A DNA stretch of 10,955 nucleotides from Deltaproteobacteria bacterium UBA2957 (lineage in GTDB: Bacteria > Myxococcota_A > UBA796): positions 1 to 10,955 of the forward strand of contig DEBL01000087.1 in NCBI GenBank assembly GCA_002348535.1, written 5' to 3'. Made by a program: the position numbers and the translations under genes. Below the pieces are notes generated by a model. It did not search any database and was not told the DNA's origin. It saw only the letters and a program-made list of their open reading frames with translations. Shown here in pieces: positions 1 through 8,200 of this stretch (position 1 is the stretch's first letter; each line of letters opens with the position of its first letter).

Positions 1-110
1 TCGGCGTCGGCATCGGCATCGGCATCGGCATCGGCATCGGCATCGGCGTCAGCATCGGCATCCGCATCAGCGTCGGCATCCGCGTCAGCATCAGCGTCGG
101 CATCCGCGTC
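1..110 (-). repeat. Hexanucleotide tandem repeat encoding (Asp-Ala)n
   Basis: Read on the plus strand, the unit is GGCATC with variants GGCGTC, AGCATC, CGCGTC and similar. Six perfect GGCATC copies lie back to back at 9-44; the rest vary mostly at third codon positions. On the minus strand the unit reads GAT-GCC (Asp-Ala). The perfect core could change length by replication slippage, which would keep the frame because the unit is two codons. The window begins inside the repeat. Confidence 0.95.
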
Positions 111-218
111 GTGGTCGTGGTCGGCGTGGTCGCCAGTATCAGAATCGTCATCCTTACCGCAGCCAGTAAGCACTGCGAAAGGAAGGGTCAGAGCAAAAAT
201 CGAACTGTAAAGTCGCAT
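1..218 (-). CDS. Lipoprotein with Asp/His-rich and Asp-Ala repeat linker (N-terminal part, runs off left edge)
   Basis: Only 72 codons are visible. Residues 1-20 form a lipoprotein signal peptide: a basic n-region (MRLYSS), a hydrophobic core and the lipobox LTGC, with Cys20 as the predicted lipidated residue. The mature part starts G-K-D-D-D-S-D-T-G and is followed by an Asp/His stretch (residues 30-37, His31, His34, His36). From Asp37 it is a strict Asp-Ala alternation for at least 18 units to the window edge. The functional domain, if any, lies outside. An AGAAGG ribosome-binding-like sequence (231-236) lies 12 nt before the ATG, a long but usable spacing. A palindrome at 246-264 sits just upstream and may be its operator. 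The Asp/His cluster could bind divalent metals; this is inference from composition. The long DA linker probably acts as a flexible acidic spacer from the membrane. The same linker type occurs in the gene at the right edge, of which this may be the missing N-terminus. Confidence 0.8.
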   Translation of the reverse strand, partial: MRLYSSIFALTLPFAVLTGCGKDDDSDTGDHADHDHDADADADADADADADADADADADADADADADADADA

Positions 219-245
219 TGTTTTCAAAATCCTTCTATTTTTGAA

Positions 246-264
246 AATGAAAGTCACTTTCATT
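246..264. promoter_or_regulatory. Perfect 19-bp palindrome, candidate operator (Fur-family 7-1-7 geometry)
   Basis: AATGAAAGT-C-ACTTTCATT is a perfect 9-bp inverted repeat around one central base. The inner 15 bases, TGAAAGT-C-ACTTTCA, share the 7-1-7 layout of Fur/Zur/PerR boxes and match the classical TGATAAT-N-ATTATCA at five of seven positions per half. It lies 28-46 nt upstream of the lipoprotein ATG at 218, where an operator would overlap the promoter. It is about 145 nt from the kinase start at 410, so the lipoprotein is the likelier target. The palindrome is seen directly; assignment to a Fur-family regulator is inference, and another dimeric repressor is possible. Confidence 0.5.
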
Positions 265-394
265 AGTGAGCACCCGGCGGATAACAGAGCCCTCACGGTA
301 ACGCAAACTCGTGATTTGGATTTAGACCTACACCAAATCTCATGCCAATGAAAATGAGCACCATTTCTTTGCTGTGAAAGTCGTCCTTTAAGGC

Positions 395-400
395 TATGAT
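395..400 (+). promoter_or_regulatory. Possible -10 box for the kinase gene; transcript may be nearly leaderless
   Basis: TATGAT matches five of six bases of the sigma70 -10 consensus and ends 9 nt before the kinase ATG at 410. A transcript from it would begin at about 406-408 and have almost no leader. No purine-rich Shine-Dalgarno sequence is correctly spaced before this ATG; the nearest (TAAGG, about 389-393) is too far. No convincing -35 box is seen, so this is weak. Confidence 0.2.
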
Positions 401-409
401 TCCCTCACA

Positions 410-3400
410 ATGAGACCTGAGTTTCCCCCCATTACGGATGCCACGCCGCGGATCGGTCCGTTCGCGCTCTTCGATGTGATTGGTGCTGCCGGCATGGGTG
501 TGGTCTGGCGAGGCATGCATGTTGAGCAACGCATTCCCGTGGCCATCAAATTTTTGACCGCCGAAGGGTCCCGCGACCCCTTGTACTTGGGATGCTTAAA
601 GAACGAAGTCCGAAAAGCCGCTGCGCTCGATCATCCGGCGATCGTTCGCGTCCACGACCACGGGGAAGTGCCCGACGATATCGGGGTCGAATCGCTGATC
701 CCCGGGAGCCCTTACTTGGTCATGGAGTACGCCGAAGGGGGAACCCTGACGCGGCATTGCGGGACCTTAGACTGGGCGCAGACATACCGCGTCTTGATGC
801 GCCTGCTGGCGAGCCTCGCGCACGCGCACTCGCACGGCGTTGTTCATCGAGACTTGAAGCCCGGCAATGTATTGCTGCGCCGGGCGACGGGCGGTGTCAT
901 GCTCACAGACTTTGGGCTCGCGCGGGCAGGCGACACCGATGGAGGTCCCGTCCTCAACGCCGGCACACCCAGCTACATGGCACCCGAGCAGATCGCGCAA
1001 AACACAGCAGACATCGGCCCGTGGACCGATATGTATGCGCTTGGTTGCTTGGCATGGAGCCTGCTGTGTGGACCGCCTCCGTTTCACAGAGAAACAGTCG
1101 ACGAGGTCCTCGAGGCCCACCTTACAGAGCCCGTGCCCTCATTCGAGCCTCGAAAGCCCGTCCCTAACGGGGTCGAAGATTGGATCCAGCAACTGCTCCA
1201 CAAATCCCCACGCCATCGCTTCGTGCGAGCCGCCGACGCCATGCATGCGCTTCAATCCATGGCCCCCCTCGACGCCATCGATACCTTGCACACCGAACCG
1301 GTGTTCAAAAAACAGGACGCGGACACCTTGCTGGCCACGTTGACGGACGACTCGTCCAGCGTCGCGGACGACACCCAAGTCATGGCGCCTCGAACCATTA
1401 CGGGTCCGCAGCACAGCCCAGCTCCCCTGCCTCAAATCGAGCAATCCTTGCTCTGGGCCGAGCGCGTCGAGGTTCCCCCGATGCCGGAAGATTGGCGTAC
1501 TGACCGGCCGTACCGTTCCGTGCCTCACCTGTTGGGGACTGGACTGACCATGTTTGGCATGCGCAGCTTGCCTGTGGTCGGACGCGAAGCTGAACAGCAG
1601 CTGCTCTGGAACACTCTTTCCACCGTGCGAGCGCGACCGTGCACGCGCGTGGTGTTGATCGAGGGGCAGAGTGGAATGGGCAAGAGTCATCTCGCCGAAT
1701 GGATGGCGCGACGCAGCTACGAGGTGGGTGCAGCCATCCCCGTGCGGGCTGAGTTTGCCGCCACCGAGACCGGCGACCCTTTGGTGGCGTTTGTGCACGC
1801 TCTGCTGGGTACGACGGGTCTCGATCGGGACCAAGCCAAGGCCCGAGTCGAAGCCGCCTTGACCACCCTAGGCAGGTTTGACAATCAAGAAATCGATACC
1901 CTGCTGATGGTTCTCGGCCCCTTCGAAGGTGAGAGGTTCACAGAAGCCATGACCGAAGAACGGAATGAACTCAGGCTTCCGGTAATTCGACGCATTCTGC
2001 ATCGCTTCAGCGTGCTGCGCCCCATCATTGTGGTTCTCGATGATGCACACCTCGATGAGGATGCGTTCGAGTTTGTCCGAACACTGATGGCGTCATCGCC
2101 CATCGCACACCCCATCCTCGTCTTGATGTGCGTAAACACGGTGTCATCAGAAGATGAAACCAAGCGCACCATCTCGACACTGCGCAAACGCAAGGGCGTC
2201 CAGTCGCTTCCGCTCGGACCGCTTCCTAACGAGCATCGATCCACACTTGTGCGCCGACTGTTGGGGCTTGAACCAAAGCTTGCCGCACTTGTCGAGCGGC
2301 GTTGCGGTGGAAATCCTCAATTTGCAGTTCAGCTCGTGGGCGACTGGATCCAGAAAGACATGCTCACAAAGTCGTCCGATGGCTTTGCGCTTCGTCCCGG
2401 AGTACGGGCCGAGTTTCCCGCTGATCTTCAAGCGGTTTGGGAGCGGCGCTTGGCTGCTGCGCTACCCGCATCCGGCGACACTCAGTGCTTGCAGGTCGCC
2501 GCCGATATCGGGACCGCCGTGGCAAAGAAGGAATGGACTGAGACGTGCGATATTTTGGGCATTGAGGCGGATCATCAGATGATCGGATCATTGATTGACG
2601 CGCACCTCTTGGTCCCTCAACCCAATCGAGCCGGATGGACCTTCGTCCACAGCCTTGTTCAAGAGTCCCTCAAGCGCCAAGCCGAATTTGCGGGCCTCCG
2701 GGCAACGCATCATGCCGCCATCGCAGCAATGCTTCAGGGCCGTGAAAGCGTTGCACCTCGGAGGGGTCGGCACCTGTTCCTCGCTGGGCAGCACAACGAG
2801 TCTGTTGCCGCTCTGCTCGACGGCGCCGCCCAATGCATCAGTGAGTCTCGACTCGAAATGGCGTGGGATCTCCTTTCTCTTCGGGAACAGGCACTCCGAA
2901 CCTTGGCCGTGCCGGAGACCGATCTCCGTTGGTCCGAGGGATGGATGCTTCGGGTTCGGATCTACCTGCGACGTACCATGTATCCACCGGCCGTGGAACT
3001 TCTTGAGCGCGTGATCGACAACACCGCTGAGACGGCCAATGCGGCGTCGATTCGGGGGCGAGCATACTTCAGGCGCGGGAACATCTACCGTCAGAGGTCC
3101 AAGCCTGCTGAGGCTCGAGAGTCCCTGCTCCTCGCCATGGATACAGCCCCTGACGACCTGAATGTACAGTGGCGAGTGCAGCAAGAGATTGGATTGCTTG
3201 AGCTCGAATACGGCGATCTTGAGCTATCAGAATCCTCGTTTAAGCGTGCTCTCGAAGCCGCAAAGCGGACCGGTGATGACGCCAATGTGTACCTCGTTCG
3301 ATACCTAATGGCGGGTGTATACCGAAGAAATGGCGATACAGAGGCTGCGCATGCTCATCTGACTGCGGCCCTTGCGTACCGCAGACGGATCGGTTCGAAG

Positions 3401-3937
3401 CAGCAACAAGCCGACTGTCTCAACAATCTTGCAGAACTCGATCGCTTTGCTGGCAATTTAAAAGAAGCGGAAGATGGGTATCGCCAGACGCTCGCCATCA
3501 AAGATGCCGTGGGCGATGAGAGCTCATACATTGCCAACCTCAATCTCGGCGCCATCTACGCGGAGACGGGTCGCCCCGTCGAGGCTCGCAACCAGTTGGA
3601 GCATTGCATCGCGGTGCTCAATGCGAGCGGACTCACCGGTTTAAAGGGAGCCGCACACCTGTTCCTCGCCCATGCCCATGTTCAACTCGACCTGATGCGG
3701 GAATGGCGCAACAGTTTCGACGAGGGCACCCGATTGGTGAGAGAGACTGGAATGATCGACGTAGACATCGCCCGATGCACCATGTTGGGGGGCGAGGAAC
3801 TGCTGGCCAACGATCACCCAAATGAGGCACTGGAGAGCCTCGCGTTCTCCCTTGACCACTGGACCATCCTTGAACGGCAGGATGAGATCAAAACTGTGTC
3901 GCAGCTGATCGACTCGATCACAATGCGCCACGGCTAA
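410..3937 (+). CDS. Serine/threonine protein kinase fused to AAA/STAND-type ATPase and TPR repeats
   Basis: A 1175-residue cytoplasmic signalling protein. The Hanks-type kinase domain spans about 15-285 and looks catalytically complete: glycine loop G25-A-A-G-M-G30, Lys47 in VAIK, Glu66 in helix C, HRDLKPGN (147-154) with catalytic Asp149, DFG at 167-169 and APE at 191-193. After an acidic linker (about 286-385), a P-loop ATPase of the AAA_16/PknK class follows: Walker A GQSGMGKS (419-426), Walker B IIVVLDD ending at Asp545, and a GGNP motif near 634. From about 840 to the end there are tandem TPR-like helical repeats. No transmembrane helix, DNA-binding or histidine-kinase module is visible, so the kinase is the likely output, gated by the ATPase/TPR part as in STAND proteins (inference). 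No well-spaced ribosome site precedes the ATG, but the Gly-loop position fits this start. The 3' end overlaps the convergent lipoprotein gene by 20 nt. Confidence 0.93.
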   Translation: MRPEFPPITDATPRIGPFALFDVIGAAGMGVVWRGMHVEQRIPVAIKFLTAEGSRDPLYLGCLKNEVRKAAALDHPAIVRVHDHGEVPDDIGVESLIPGSPYLVMEYAEGGTLTRHCGTLDWAQTYRVLMRLLASLAHAHSHGVVHRDLKPGNVLLRRATGGVMLTDFGLARAGDTDGGPVLNAGTPSYMAPEQIAQNTADIGPWTDMYALGCLAWSLLCGPPPFHRETVDEVLEAHLTEPVPSFEPRKPVPNGVEDWIQQLLHKSPRHRFVRAADAMHALQSMAPLDAIDTLHTEPVFKKQDADTLLATLTDDSSSVADDTQVMAPRTITGPQHSPAPLPQIEQSLLWAERVEVPPMPEDWRTDRPYRSVPHLLGTGLTMFGMRSLPVVGREAEQQLLWNTLSTVRARPCTRVVLIEGQSGMGKSHLAEWMARRSYEVGAAIPVRAEFAATETGDPLVAFVHALLGTTGLDRDQAKARVEAALTTLGRFDNQEIDTLLMVLGPFEGERFTEAMTEERNELRLPVIRRILHRFSVLRPIIVVLDDAHLDEDAFEFVRTLMASSPIAHPILVLMCVNTVSSEDETKRTISTLRKRKGVQSLPLGPLPNEHRSTLVRRLLGLEPKLAALVERRCGGNPQFAVQLVGDWIQKDMLTKSSDGFALRPGVRAEFPADLQAVWERRLAAALPASGDTQCLQVAADIGTAVAKKEWTETCDILGIEADHQMIGSLIDAHLLVPQPNRAGWTFVHSLVQESLKRQAEFAGLRATHHAAIAAMLQGRESVAPRRGRHLFLAGQHNESVAALLDGAAQCISESRLEMAWDLLSLREQALRTLAVPETDLRWSEGWMLRVRIYLRRTMYPPAVELLERVIDNTAETANAASIRGRAYFRRGNIYRQRSKPAEARESLLLAMDTAPDDLNVQWRVQQEIGLLELEYGDLELSESSFKRALEAAKRTGDDANVYLVRYLMAGVYRRNGDTEAAHAHLTAALAYRRRIGSKQQQADCLNNLAELDRFAGNLKEAEDGYRQTLAIKDAVGDESSYIANLNLGAIYAETGRPVEARNQLEHCIAVLNASGLTGLKGAAHLFLAHAHVQLDLMREWRNSFDEGTRLVRETGMIDVDIARCTMLGGEELLANDHPNEALESLAFSLDHWTILERQDEIKTVSQLIDSITMRHG

Positions 3938-4547
3938 CAACCGTAAAATCGACCCCGGCCCGGTCACTGGTGAGGCCGTCTTGCCATTGCGAGCCCAACT
4001 CGGCCTCAATTGTGTAGGTACCTTCAATGAGGTCGTGCAGCGGGGTGACCTCCCGCTCAATCCACTGCCGCGGTTGAATCTGGCGCACAGTCGGGCCGCC
4101 AAAACACGGAAGTGTTGCAGACCCTTGGAGGCCACCGCTCGTCACCGTCCACCCCGAGACCAAGCAGGACTGTTCGGTGCGCAAATCGACGGGCTCGTCG
4201 CAGGTGTTGGTGATGCGAACCCAAAGACGGTAGTGGTGTGTCGGATGGCCCATGATCACGACGTCCCCGTCGGCATCGCGCATCTCTGCCACGATGGACA
4301 GTCCATCGCCGTCGCAACTTGGGGGAGCGTTGTTGGACTCCGTGAAATCAACCGGCTCGACAAGCTGGTCGTGAATCCCGTCGGAGTCCACCGCCATCGC
4401 TCGCAACTCCGCATCTCCGGTGTCGATTCGGTCCGACCCCGTACCTTGCGATGAACCGGCCGGGTCTCGGCCCGTGTCTTCAAGAGGCATCGAATTGTCG
4501 ATGCAGCCCAGAATGGGCAGGATCACCATCCATAGTCCAGTTGTCAT
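3918..4547 (-). CDS. Small lipoprotein with Ig-like (possibly BsuPI-like) beta-sandwich domain
   Basis: A 209-residue predicted lipoprotein. The short N-terminus MTTGLWMVILPILGC ends in lipobox ILGC with Cys15 as the lipidation site; unusually, the n-region has no Lys or Arg. Residues about 16-55 are a low-complexity Asp/Gly/Ser spacer. The rest looks beta-rich: YRLWVRITNTCDEPVDL, then a QIQPRQWIEREVTPL segment, then EGTYTIEAEL. That order (first strand with 'tN..dePv.l', a mid-domain 'l.pg..' strand, then 'GtYt..a.l') recalls BsuPI-like or other Ig-fold domains, but I am not certain of the family. Four further cysteines could form disulfides. The ATG at 4547 is chosen over an adjoining TTG because a GGGAG site lies 7 nt before it. 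It follows the signal-peptidase-like gene by about 20 nt and is probably co-transcribed with it. Its 3' end overlaps the kinase gene by 20 nt. Confidence 0.8.
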   Translation of the reverse strand: MTTGLWMVILPILGCIDNSMPLEDTGRDPAGSSQGTGSDRIDTGDAELRAMAVDSDGIHDQLVEPVDFTESNNAPPSCDGDGLSIVAEMRDADGDVVIMGHPTHHYRLWVRITNTCDEPVDLRTEQSCLVSGWTVTSGGLQGSATLPCFGGPTVRQIQPRQWIEREVTPLHDLIEGTYTIEAELGSQWQDGLTSDRAGVDFTVVSRGAL

Positions 4548-4554
4548 CAATCTG

Positions 4555-4559
4555 CTCCC
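4555..4559 (-). promoter_or_regulatory. Ribosome binding site fixing the lipoprotein start
   Basis: GGGAG on the minus strand, 7 nt before the ATG at 4547. It favours this ATG over the TTG directly upstream and lies inside the 20-nt gap after the preceding gene, which supports co-transcription. Confidence 0.55.
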
Positions 4560-4570
4560 GTCAATTTCAG

Positions 4571-5170
4571 CTAGTCACGGATCGGCTGGGTACCAACCAT
4601 CCACTCCCATTTTTCCCGCCATTCATGGCTTGCACCCCATCGAAAACGGATGGTCCGACGCACCAACTCAACCGGAACCGGTCCCCACCATCGCGAGTCC
4701 ATCGCGCGGTCGCGATCGTCCGCCATCAAAAACACATGACCCTCCGGCACACTGACCGGATCCGCGGACCAGCGACTGGACGAGTCCTTGGGAAAGCGTG
4801 TGAGCCAACTGTGACCAAGCGCCGGTTTCTTGGCCCAAAGGGTCTCCTTGGTCACGACATAGCCTGCAGCATCCCCCATCGCGGTGGTGCGGAGTCGCCG
4901 ATTGCCCACTCGTATCATTCGCTCGTCAATGGCAATGGACTGCCCCGCCACCGCGAGCACCCTTCGAATAATCGGGATGTTCGGATCCAACGGATCGTTC
5001 AGCATCACGATATCCCCGGGCAGAACCGCCTCGGTCTGCCAACCCCAAATCCGGTCTCCCGTTTCAATCGTGGGGGCCATGGCGTCATCCTCGACCGATA
5101 TGCCGAGCCCCCAAAACATCAGAGCGGTTCCGACGAATGCAAGGATGGTATACACAAGTGATGATTTCAT
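4571..5170 (-). CDS. Signal peptidase I-like membrane protein lacking both catalytic residues (predicted pseudo-peptidase)
   Basis: A 199-residue protein with one N-terminal transmembrane helix (about residues 5-23) and a periplasmic S26-type domain. Conserved LepB boxes are clear: box B DDAMAPTIETGD, box C LPGDIVML, box D PIIRRVLAVAG and box E ADDRDRAMDSRWWG. In active enzymes box B reads SGSMxPT, where the Ser before Met is the nucleophile, and box D reads IKRV, where Lys is the general base. Here the nucleophile position is Ala30 (codon GCC, 5083-5081) and the base is Arg69 (codon CGA, 4966-4964). Structural residues such as Met-x-Pro-Thr, Gly-Asp and Asp-Ser-Arg-x-Trp-Gly remain. The frame is intact, so this looks like a conserved non-enzymatic homologue, not decay. 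The ATG at 5170 is preferred because the helix follows at once; in-frame TTG/ATG at 5209/5206 would add 13 or 12 residues. It leads a probable two-gene operon with the downstream lipoprotein and is divergent from the surface protein gene. Confidence 0.88.
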   Translation of the reverse strand: MKSSLVYTILAFVGTALMFWGLGISVEDDAMAPTIETGDRIWGWQTEAVLPGDIVMLNDPLDPNIPIIRRVLAVAGQSIAIDERMIRVGNRRLRTTAMGDAAGYVVTKETLWAKKPALGHSWLTRFPKDSSSRWSADPVSVPEGHVFLMADDRDRAMDSRWWGPVPVELVRRTIRFRWGASHEWREKWEWMVGTQPIRD

Positions 5171-5263
5171 GGTCTTACTGTATCGACCCAAGCCCCCTCC
5201 CGTCATCAAAAGAGATAAGACGACTCAAGCTTCAAACCGCTAAGATGATCCTGAGAAATTACT
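5171..5263. promoter_or_regulatory. Divergent promoter region between pseudo-peptidase and surface protein genes
   Basis: This 93-bp gap must hold the 5' signals of both divergent genes, unless the peptidase-like gene uses its upstream TTG/ATG starts (5209/5206). A TAAGAT sequence at 5241-5246 is a plausible -10 box for the surface protein gene and would give a leader of about 10 nt. I see no strong -35 boxes, long palindrome or terminator. The assignment rests mainly on gene layout. Confidence 0.35.
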
Positions 5264-8200
5264 ATGCACCTGCTTTTAGCCAGCTTATCGTCCGCCATCG
5301 CCGCCCCCGTTCTCGTGATCGACGACACAGACGCGGACACCCTTACCTTTCAGGGCTCTCTGGGGAGCGAATTCGGGCACGCGGTCACCCTCAGCTCTGA
5401 CTTTGGTGTCGTCGAGTGGGAATTTGAGGGCGACACCACCGCCCCAACCGGCGAGGTGCTCCGCCTCGAAGACTACGACGTCATCGTGTGGTTTGACGGC
5501 GGCCCCGCTGCGGGCGCTTCCATGCCCGTCTCGGGTCAAGCTGCCCTCCTCGAATATGTAAACAATGGCGGGAGCCTCATGCTCTTCGGCCAGAACGGCT
5601 ACAACTTCAACACCGGCCGTCACGGGGACATGGCTCCCATGATTCCGTTGCGCTCATGGACCAACCACGAAGGCGGTTCGATCATCTGCGACGACGAGGA
5701 ACACCCGATCTGCGAAGCATTCGGAACCGATGAGGTCACCATCAGCGGCGGGCATCTCTCCACCTCGATCCTCGCAGCCGACACCTACGCCACTCGACTC
5801 TTTGGGTACAAACCATGGTGGGTGCCCGAGTTTGTGTTCACGCGAATGGGCGCAGCCCACCTGAACTACGGCCTTGGTCGTGCACTCCAATGGGGGCTCT
5901 GGGGGAACTCCGGATCGGCCGCGCTGCAGTCGCCTTGGTGGGACTCCGACATCATGGAAATCATGAACTTGTCGGTGGAATGGCTCACTCAGGATCGGCC
6001 GCCCGTTGCCGATGCCGGTGGGCCCTACACCGCCACAGCCGGCGACCTCGTTGCGCTCTCGGCATCCGACTCACGGGCTCGGGGATCGGCAGAACTTGAG
6101 GCGTTTCGCTGGGACATTGGTTCGGTCGATGTAGTGGAAACCGGTGACCCAATCGTTGATTTCGACAGCAGTATCTTGGATGGACCAATTACCGTCACCG
6201 TCAATCTTCAGGTGGAGGACTCCGAGGGTCGAACCGACAACACGAGCACTACACTCACCGTCGCCAATGCCGACCCCGTTTTTGAAGAGATTGACTGCCC
6301 AGACTCACTGGATGAAGCCGAGGTCGGAAGTTTTTCCGCAGGAGTCGTTGATCCCGAGGTGGCTGACATCACCGAGGTTGAGTGGCTCCTCGACGGTGAA
6401 CTTCTGGGTGCGGGCGAGGAAATCGCCGTGTCCTTCGCCGACAACGGTTCCGTCGATATTGGCGTTGCCGTCAGCGATGACGATGGCGGTCGCACCGAAG
6501 CCAGCTGTCCGGCGCCGATCAGCATCGAAAACGTACCGCCACTGATCGTTGGTTCGCCACCCACCGATGTTGACGCGCTGTCGGCGTATCGATTCCGTCC
6601 CGACGTGGAAGACCCCGGTACGTTCGATGTGCACGCGTGGTCACTGGAGGGCCCTGACGCGGCCACTGTTGACCCCGCGACGGGGACAGTGGAGTGGACT
6701 CCGACACTCGATGACGTGGGCGAGTACGACTTGATCCTTCGGGTCAATGACGGCGACGACAACGACACCTTCAGTTGGACCGTGACCGTCCGTTGGCCCG
6801 ACTTGGATGCGGATGGGTACCGATACGATGACGATTGCAACGACGAGGACGCGACCGTCTATCCCGGCGCCAGCGAACTGTGCGACGACGTCGATTCAGA
6901 TTGCGACGGCGACCTCACCGACGATTATGACGACATCGATGGCGACGACCTGCCCGACTGCATTGATGATGACGCCGATGGCGACGGAGTAGCGCTAACC
7001 GAGGACTGCAACGACCGCGACGACACGGTGTACCCGGGTGCGGACGAGTCCTGCGACTTCACCGATAGCGACTGCGACGGAAGCCTCGTCGATGAATTCG
7101 ACGACTCCGATGCCGATGGTGAACCCGATTGTATCGACAGTGACCTTGATGGTGACGGTCTCGCAGACGCATGGGAAGAAGCCTATGGCCTCGACCCCGA
7201 CGATGCGGCCGATGGGGGGAGCGACGAAGACGGTGACGGCCGAACGGCTCTCGATGAATTTATGTCCGGCTCTGACCCAACCGTCTACGACGGCCCCGGT
7301 GCACCCACCGTGTATGCGCCCATCGACGGCGGTGAGATCAACGAGCTTCCGGCCGTCATTACGGTGATTGATGGTGATGCACCCCTCGGTCAAGATCTGA
7401 CGCACACGTTCACAATTGGCCTGCTTGAGACCCTCGAGATGCCGCTCGAGGTGATCGCTGAGGTACCGGGGGAGGACGATGGCACCACCTCGGCGGCGAT
7501 AGAAGCCGAACTGGTCGAGAACTCATGGGTGTATTGGACCGCGCGCGCGCACGACGACTTCACATCGGGACCCACAATGACGGTGGCCATGTTCTTCGTG
7601 AATCTCGTGAATGAGCCTCCGGACACCCCCGGTGTGGTGGGGCCACTCGACGGAAGCACCAGCGTCGGTGTGACGCTCGAGGCCCTAACGCCCACTGACC
7701 CCGACCTCGACGAAGTCTCATTGGTGTTCTCGATTGAACTGCCCGACGGTGCGCTGCTGGTGAGCGAAGCGCGTTCGTCCGAGACGGATACGGTGGCGTG
7801 GACGCCGCCGATCACGGCCGACGATGGAGCGACCCTCTGCTGGACCGCCACGCCAGTGGACGAGCACGGACTCGAAGGGCCCTCCACTGACCCCGCGTGC
7901 TTTACAATCGACCTCACCAACTTGCCGCCCAGCGCGCCGGAGTTCGATTCCCCAGTGGGCACCGAGGCGGTCGCGTCCCTTACACCGACCATTCGCGTCA
8001 TCAATGGTGTTGATCCAGAGGATCGTGAAACACAGCACCGATTCGAGATCGACACCAGCGATTCCTTTTCAAGCGACGCGCTCCAAACGGCCATCATCGA
8101 CTCCGATGCGTCCGGATTGACGTCTTGGAGCCCTGAGGAGCCGTTTGAGGAAGACACCATCGTGTTCGTTCGGGTTCAGTGCACCGACGGCGCCAGCAAC

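Noticed and set aside
1..110. CRISPR array or satellite repeat
   Set aside because: Units are 6 bp without spacers and translate in frame as Asp-Ala within a lipoprotein gene.
293..529. Minus-strand 78-codon frame crossing the kinase start
   Set aside because: It overlaps the kinase glycine-loop region, lacks a good ribosome site and shows no domain; it is treated as chance.
1139..1834. Minus-strand open frame of 231 codons inside the kinase gene
   Set aside because: It lies wholly opposite a gene with clear kinase and ATPase motifs, has no recognisable domain, and is the kind of antisense frame GC-rich codon bias produces.
4451..5161. Plus-strand open frame of 236 codons opposite the lipoprotein/peptidase-like genes
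   Set aside because: Its product is low in recognisable motifs and rich in Pro/His/Arg, while the minus strand carries clear LepB boxes.
7390..8160. Minus-strand open frame of 256 codons inside the surface protein gene
   Set aside because: Ser/Val-rich composition is the antisense image of Asp/Thr-rich coding; no domain or ribosome site.
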